Under the pieces are notes generated by a model that saw nothing but the letters and a program-made list of their open reading frames with translations, did no database searches and was not told where the DNA came from. This document shows, piece by piece, positions 15,215 through 17,724 of a stretch of 17,724 nucleotides of DNA. Location of the stretch: NCBI GenBank assembly GCA_934503195.1, contig CAKSVM010000063.1, positions 1-17,724 on the forward strand. The letters run 5' to 3'. Each line of letters begins with the position of its first letter. Position 1 is the stretch's first letter. Origin of the DNA: an uncultured Eubacteriales bacterium (GTDB lineage Bacteria > Bacillota > Clostridia > Oscillospirales > CAG-272). The position numbers were made by a program, and so were the translations under genes.

Positions 15215-15999
15215 AAGAGTCCGAAAAGCAGGTTGAATCGAACATTTTCGAGGGAATGACGTCTATCCGCGCCGTTCTGCATTCGATTGAGTCCGAAAAA
15301 CCGTACTACAACAGAAAAATAGTTTCAGTCCTCTGTGACGAAACCAAGAAAAAGGCTCGCCAAGGCGAGCTTTCCTACATAAAGGCAATGTCGTATAAGC
15401 ACGATTTCGAGCTTAAATTCGTTCCGAAAGAGCAAATAGACTCTTTGGCACTTGGAAATTCGCACGGCGGGCTCCTGATGGAAACGACTCCGCGCGAAAT
15501 TCCGGAGCTTTCGACTGACGCGATAAATTCGATAATTCCGAAGAAAAAGCGTTTTTTCGCGATGCTCGAAGGCATCGAGGACCCGTACAATTTCGGTTAT
15601 GCGCTTCGTTCGCTTTGGGCGGCCGGGGTTTCTTCCGTCATTTTGACCAAACGCAACTGGATGACGGCCGCCGGAGTCGTCTGCCGCGCTTCCGCCGGAG
15701 CTTCCGAGCTTATGCCGATGTTTCAGGCCGATCAGAGCTTGTGCATTTCGACGATGAACGAGCTTGGAATCCGAATAATCTGCACTGATATGAAGGATTC
15801 TATATCAATCTATGACGCAAATTTGTCCTATCCGTTGTTTCTGGCAATCGGCGGCGAAAAGCGCGGACTTTCGCGCGAGCTTCTTGACGCCGCGGATCAG
15901 ATCGTCCGCCTCGAATACGGACGCGACTTCCCCGCCGCGCTTTCGGCCGCGTCAGCCGCGACAATCGCCGGATTTGAGGTCATGCGTCGCAATATGTGA
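15211..15999 (+). CDS. SpoU/TrmH-family RNA 2'-O-ribose methyltransferase
   Basis: A 262-residue SPOUT-class RNA methyltransferase with an N-terminal substrate-binding part (about 1-105) and a knotted catalytic domain. Motif 1 is EGIEDPYNFGYALRS (120-134), with the likely catalytic Arg133. Motif 2 is IGGEKRGLS (213-221). Motif 3, usually close to SLNVSVAAGI, reads PAALSAASAATI (241-252), so the usual Asn and following Ser are replaced. Clostridial paralogues seem to share this variant form, but the target RNA is unknown. Its ATG overlaps the thyX stop by four bases and has AGGAAGG seven bases upstream. It ends eight bases before the convergent radical SAM gene. Confidence 0.88.
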   Translation: MKESEKQVESNIFEGMTSIRAVLHSIESEKPYYNRKIVSVLCDETKKKARQGELSYIKAMSYKHDFELKFVPKEQIDSLALGNSHGGLLMETTPREIPELSTDAINSIIPKKKRFFAMLEGIEDPYNFGYALRSLWAAGVSSVILTKRNWMTAAGVVCRASAGASELMPMFQADQSLCISTMNELGIRIICTDMKDSISIYDANLSYPLFLAIGGEKRGLSRELLDAADQIVRLEYGRDFPAALSAASAATIAGFEVMRRNM

Positions 16000-16007
16000 A
16001 TCCGACT

Positions 16008-16637
16008 TCACGTAATATTTTTGATATATTCAAACTTTTCGATCCGTGTGATTCCGATTTTCTGAACGAATTCATATGAAATTGCTATATTTTCAGCCGT
16101 GTTGAATCCCGGAATCAGCGGAAGCCGAACTTTGATTTTCTCCGGACAGATCGCCGCGAGCCGTTTCAGATTCTCCCTCACAGGCTCACCCGAAACTCCC
16201 GTGTACGCAAAGTAAATCCCCTCGTCCGAATCCTTCAGATCAACAATGAAATCATCGATCGCGTCGACCATCGGCGCGATTTTTGTCCACCCGACCGCAA
16301 GCGACGTCTCAAGGCTGAACCGCCAGTTTTTCCCGTTATTCCTGACAAAATCAATGAATTCGCGGATGAATTCCGATTGCAGCAGCGGCTCTCCGCCGCC
16401 AAAAGTGACACCTCCGCCGGTCGCCTCGAAGTACAGATCGTCGACCCTCAGCGCGTCAAAAAGCTCCTCGACCGAGTAGCTTTTTGACGCTTTTTTGTGG
16501 CAGGCAGGGTTGAGGCAGTACCTACAATTCAGGGGACATCCTACTCCGCCGACAAGTGTAGTCAGCCCATTTCCGTCGGTCGCCATCCTCAGACGCGAAA
16601 TTCCGATCGCCGAAAAATTGCTTGATTTTCTATCCAT
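16008..16637 (-). CDS. Compact radical SAM enzyme, PflA/activase-like
   Basis: A 209-residue radical SAM protein resembling the core of glycine-radical-enzyme activases. The [4Fe-4S] motif is CPLNCRYC (Cys34, Cys38, Cys41), followed by NPAC with Cys46. GGGVTFGGGEPLLQ (74-87) contains the SAM-binding GGEP. LETS, DFIVDLKD (131-138) and KVRLPLIPGFN follow as in PflA. It ends soon after IEKFEYI, lacking the C-terminal stretch of PflA (about 245 residues), and has no ferredoxin-like insert. The start is five bases after the stop of the Cys-motif gene, has no clear Shine-Dalgarno, and sits at a small hairpin, so it is probably coupled to that gene. No glycyl radical enzyme is nearby, so its substrate may be the upstream protein (inference). 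Confidence 0.85.
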   Translation of the reverse strand: MDRKSSNFSAIGISRLRMATDGNGLTTLVGGVGCPLNCRYCLNPACHKKASKSYSVEELFDALRVDDLYFEATGGGVTFGGGEPLLQSEFIREFIDFVRNNGKNWRFSLETSLAVGWTKIAPMVDAIDDFIVDLKDSDEGIYFAYTGVSGEPVRENLKRLAAICPEKIKVRLPLIPGFNTAENIAISYEFVQKIGITRIEKFEYIKNIT

Positions 16638-16660
16638 GAAGTTCAGTTTTTCGGAACTTC
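16638..16660 (-). other. Hairpin at the radical SAM start codon
   Basis: Arms GAAGTTC (16638-16644) and GAACTTC (16654-16660) are perfect inverted copies with a nine-base loop. On the minus strand the 3' arm touches the ATG at 16635-16637 and the stem covers the stop of the upstream gene. A ribosome finishing the upstream gene would open it, which suits translational coupling. Confidence 0.45.
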
Positions 16661-17161
16661 TTCGTCGGTTTCTTCGTCTTCAAACGTGTCAGGGGCGCGC
16701 ATGATACCGGCGATTTCATATTTTCCGTCATTTTGCACAGACTTTTCGTTCGGATCTTCAGGCATTTCCGCGGAAATCTCTCCCATAAGGTCATCTTCAC
16801 CCTTTTCGCTCGTGTCGACCACCGCGAGATCGCCGTCAAGCTCGACTTTTTCCCCCTTCTCCGTCTCGGGCGCGCGCAAATCGCCATTAAGCTGCGTTTC
16901 CGTTTTGAACGGAAGGTCGCACGCCGAGCAGTTCGCCGCGATCAGTCCCGCCGAAATCCCCGCGAGAACCACCTGCTTGCCCTTCTTTCGACGCGCTTCG
17001 AGCACTTTTTCAAGCTCCGCGACCTCGGATTCGCATTTCGGGCAGGTTCCAAGGCAGTTTCCCTGATGCTTGCACTCCGAAATCGTGATCGAAATATCGT
17101 TTTTCGCCGCGATGTCGCGCCGGATCTGCCGCAGAATCGCGCATTTTTGTTTACCAGTCAT
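16643..17161 (-). CDS. Cys-motif protein with acidic repeat tail, radical SAM partner candidate
   Basis: A 172-residue protein of no function known to me. Residues 1-30 are basic (KCAILRQIRRDIAAKND). A CX5CX3CX2C cluster follows (Cys30, 36, 40, 43, around CLGTCPKCE), then a charged helix (44-62), a hydrophobic segment (63-77, VVLAGISAGLIAAN) ending in CSAC (78-81), and an Asp/Glu-rich tail (85-172). The tail has four spaced repeats: LNGDLRAPE (91), LDGDLAVVD (108), LMGEISAEM (125) and IAGIMRAPD (150). Similar Cys-motif proteins occur beside radical SAM genes in other Clostridia, from memory and unverified. The hydrophobic segment could be a membrane anchor; the lipobox is poor and lies too far from the start for a signal peptide. 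Its AGGAG is inside a 13-bp hairpin. The radical SAM gene follows after five bases. Confidence 0.8.
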   Translation of the reverse strand: MTGKQKCAILRQIRRDIAAKNDISITISECKHQGNCLGTCPKCESEVAELEKVLEARRKKGKQVVLAGISAGLIAANCSACDLPFKTETQLNGDLRAPETEKGEKVELDGDLAVVDTSEKGEDDLMGEISAEMPEDPNEKSVQNDGKYEIAGIMRAPDTFEDEETDEEVPKN

Positions 17162-17167
17162 AAGAAA

Positions 17168-17207
17168 ATCGCTCCTTTCTACTTAATAAGACGCAGAAAG
17201 GAGCGAT
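17168..17207 (-). promoter_or_regulatory. 13-bp hairpin sequestering the Shine-Dalgarno of the Cys-motif gene
   Basis: Arms ATCGCTCCTTTCT (17168-17180) and AGAAAGGAGCGAT (17195-17207) are perfect inverted copies around a 14-base loop. In the minus-strand RNA the 3' arm is AGAAAGGAGCGAT and carries the AGGAG that serves the ATG at 17161. When folded, the ribosome site is closed. TTTTCTT follows the stem, so it could also work as a terminator of the upstream gene. Either way it separates the CD1247-type gene from the Cys-motif/radical SAM pair. Confidence 0.7.
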
Positions 17208-17249
17208 ATGTTTCAGTTTTTTACCGGGAATTTATGAATAATCTGTAAA

Positions 17250-17724
17250 TTATTCCTCGTCCTTGTGGTAGCCGCAGTCGCACTCGTCGTCATCGTCGTC
17301 GTGATCGCAGCAGTCGCAGTCATCGTCGTCGCAGACGCAGTCGAAAGTCTCGCCGCAGGCCGGGCAGGTGATGTCGGACGGGTCGATCGACTCGTCAAAA
17401 TATACCTTTTCGCCACACTTCGGGCAGATTACCTCGTAGAAAACCTCATCGTCATCGTCGTCGGAATCTTCTTCCTCTTCGTCATCGTCGTGGCCGCAGC
17501 AGTCGCATTCGTCGTCGTCGCACTCGCACTCGTCGTCATCGTCGTCGATTTCGAAAACCTCGGACTCAACGTCGCCGAGATCGTGGTCGATCTCCTCGAT
17601 GTAGTCGCCAAGGGTGTCGACCTGCTCCTCGAGCGTGTCGATGCGGTCAGCCATGTCGCTGATGAGATCGATCATCTCGGAGATGAGCTTGTTCTTCGGC
17701 TTATCGGTGTCGAGAGCGTAGCCC
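17250..17724 (-). CDS. CD1247-type acidic zinc-ribbon protein, 5' end outside window
   Basis: The frame is open to the right edge, so the true start lies outside; 157 residues are visible. The first part (GYALDTDKPKNKLISEMIDL, then a run of Asp/Glu/Leu helix) matches the N-terminal domain of the clostridial CD1247 family, a probable coiled coil, once misannotated as an AraC regulator. Counting from the Met at 17675, an acidic Cys region with CDCCGH lies at 57-62, a zinc ribbon CPKC...CPAC at 84-107, and a second acidic Cys region with CDCCDH at 120-125. Visible Cys total 16. The ribbon is a family feature; the two extra Asp/Cys clusters are unusual and point to metal binding. Cellular role unknown. 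Confidence 0.85.
   Translation of the reverse strand, partial: GYALDTDKPKNKLISEMIDLISDMADRIDTLEEQVDTLGDYIEEIDHDLGDVESEVFEIDDDDDECECDDDECDCCGHDDDEEEEDSDDDDDEVFYEVICPKCGEKVYFDESIDPSDITCPACGETFDCVCDDDDCDCCDHDDDDDECDCGYHKDEE

Noticed and set aside
15996..16011. GTGAA/TTCAC hairpin at the convergent trmH and radical SAM ends, then ATTTTT
   Set aside because: The stem has only five pairs and is AT-rich; it overlaps both stop codons and is too weak to call a terminator.
17208..17237. Nine-codon plus-strand frame with AAAGGAG before its ATG
   Set aside because: The ribosome-site look comes from the inverted-repeat arm; there is no promoter and the peptide is trivial.
17225..17247. GAATAAT/ATTATTC hairpin just after the CD1247-type stop
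   Set aside because: Seven AT pairs with no T-tract; it is not stable enough to be called a terminator.
17270..17560. Dense GTC/GAC trinucleotide runs resembling a microsatellite or repeat array
   Set aside because: They are Asp and Glu codons of an in-frame acidic protein with ordered Cys positions, not a noncoding repeat or CRISPR.

Overview
The window looks like chromosomal DNA of an anaerobic Clostridia-type member of the Bacillota, probably a gut or rumen Oscillospirales/Christensenellales relative (the taxon is an inference). Signs are: a Gram-positive style HPr kinase/phosphorylase; a CD1247-type acidic zinc-ribbon protein; ThyX in place of ThyA; a stand-alone AICAR formyltransferase behind a ZTP riboswitch; a clostridial ParC-like topoisomerase; and strong AGGAG ribosome binding sites. 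Base composition is balanced to slightly GC-rich in genes and AT-rich between them. Genes are tightly packed, with no gene-free stretch over about 270 bases. I see no tRNA, rRNA, CRISPR array, transposase or phage gene.

Layout. (1) Positions 1-12171 are almost all minus strand. Read in the direction of transcription, hprK is followed by a sugar-phosphate nucleotidyltransferase, galE and galM: a catabolite-control plus Leloir/UDP-sugar group. Past a hairpin comes a second run of six genes: a 10TM metal exporter, prfA, tsaC (Sua5 type), a parC-like topoisomerase subunit, an RlmI-family methyltransferase and an acetyl-xylan/feruloyl-type esterase. A lipoprotein gene cut by the left edge follows, with its own near-consensus promoter. 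(2) Positions 12172-12441 are a divergent control region. A TTGAAA/TATAAT promoter fires left into hprK, and a TTGACA/TATCAT promoter fires right into a ZTP/ZMP riboswitch. (3) Positions 12442-15999 are plus strand: AICAR formyltransferase, a TagA/WecG-type glycosyltransferase, thyX and a SpoU/TrmH methyltransferase. The theme is one-carbon/folate and nucleotide metabolism plus cell-envelope and RNA modification. (4) Positions 16008-17724 are minus strand: a CD1247-type Asp/Cys-rich protein (cut by the right edge), a Cys-motif protein with acidic repeats, and a short PflA-like radical SAM enzyme.

The least explained part is section 4. A CX5CX3CX2C protein with four short (L/I)xG(D/E/I) repeats in an acidic tail lies five bases upstream of a compact radical SAM enzyme, which suggests an enzyme-substrate or enzyme-partner pair. 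Its Shine-Dalgarno sequence is buried in a perfect 13-bp hairpin. A second point is the octamer TTGTGCAA/TTGCACAA, seen eight times, mostly between genes, once as a 12-bp-arm inverted repeat and once as a palindrome just after the ZTP aptamer.
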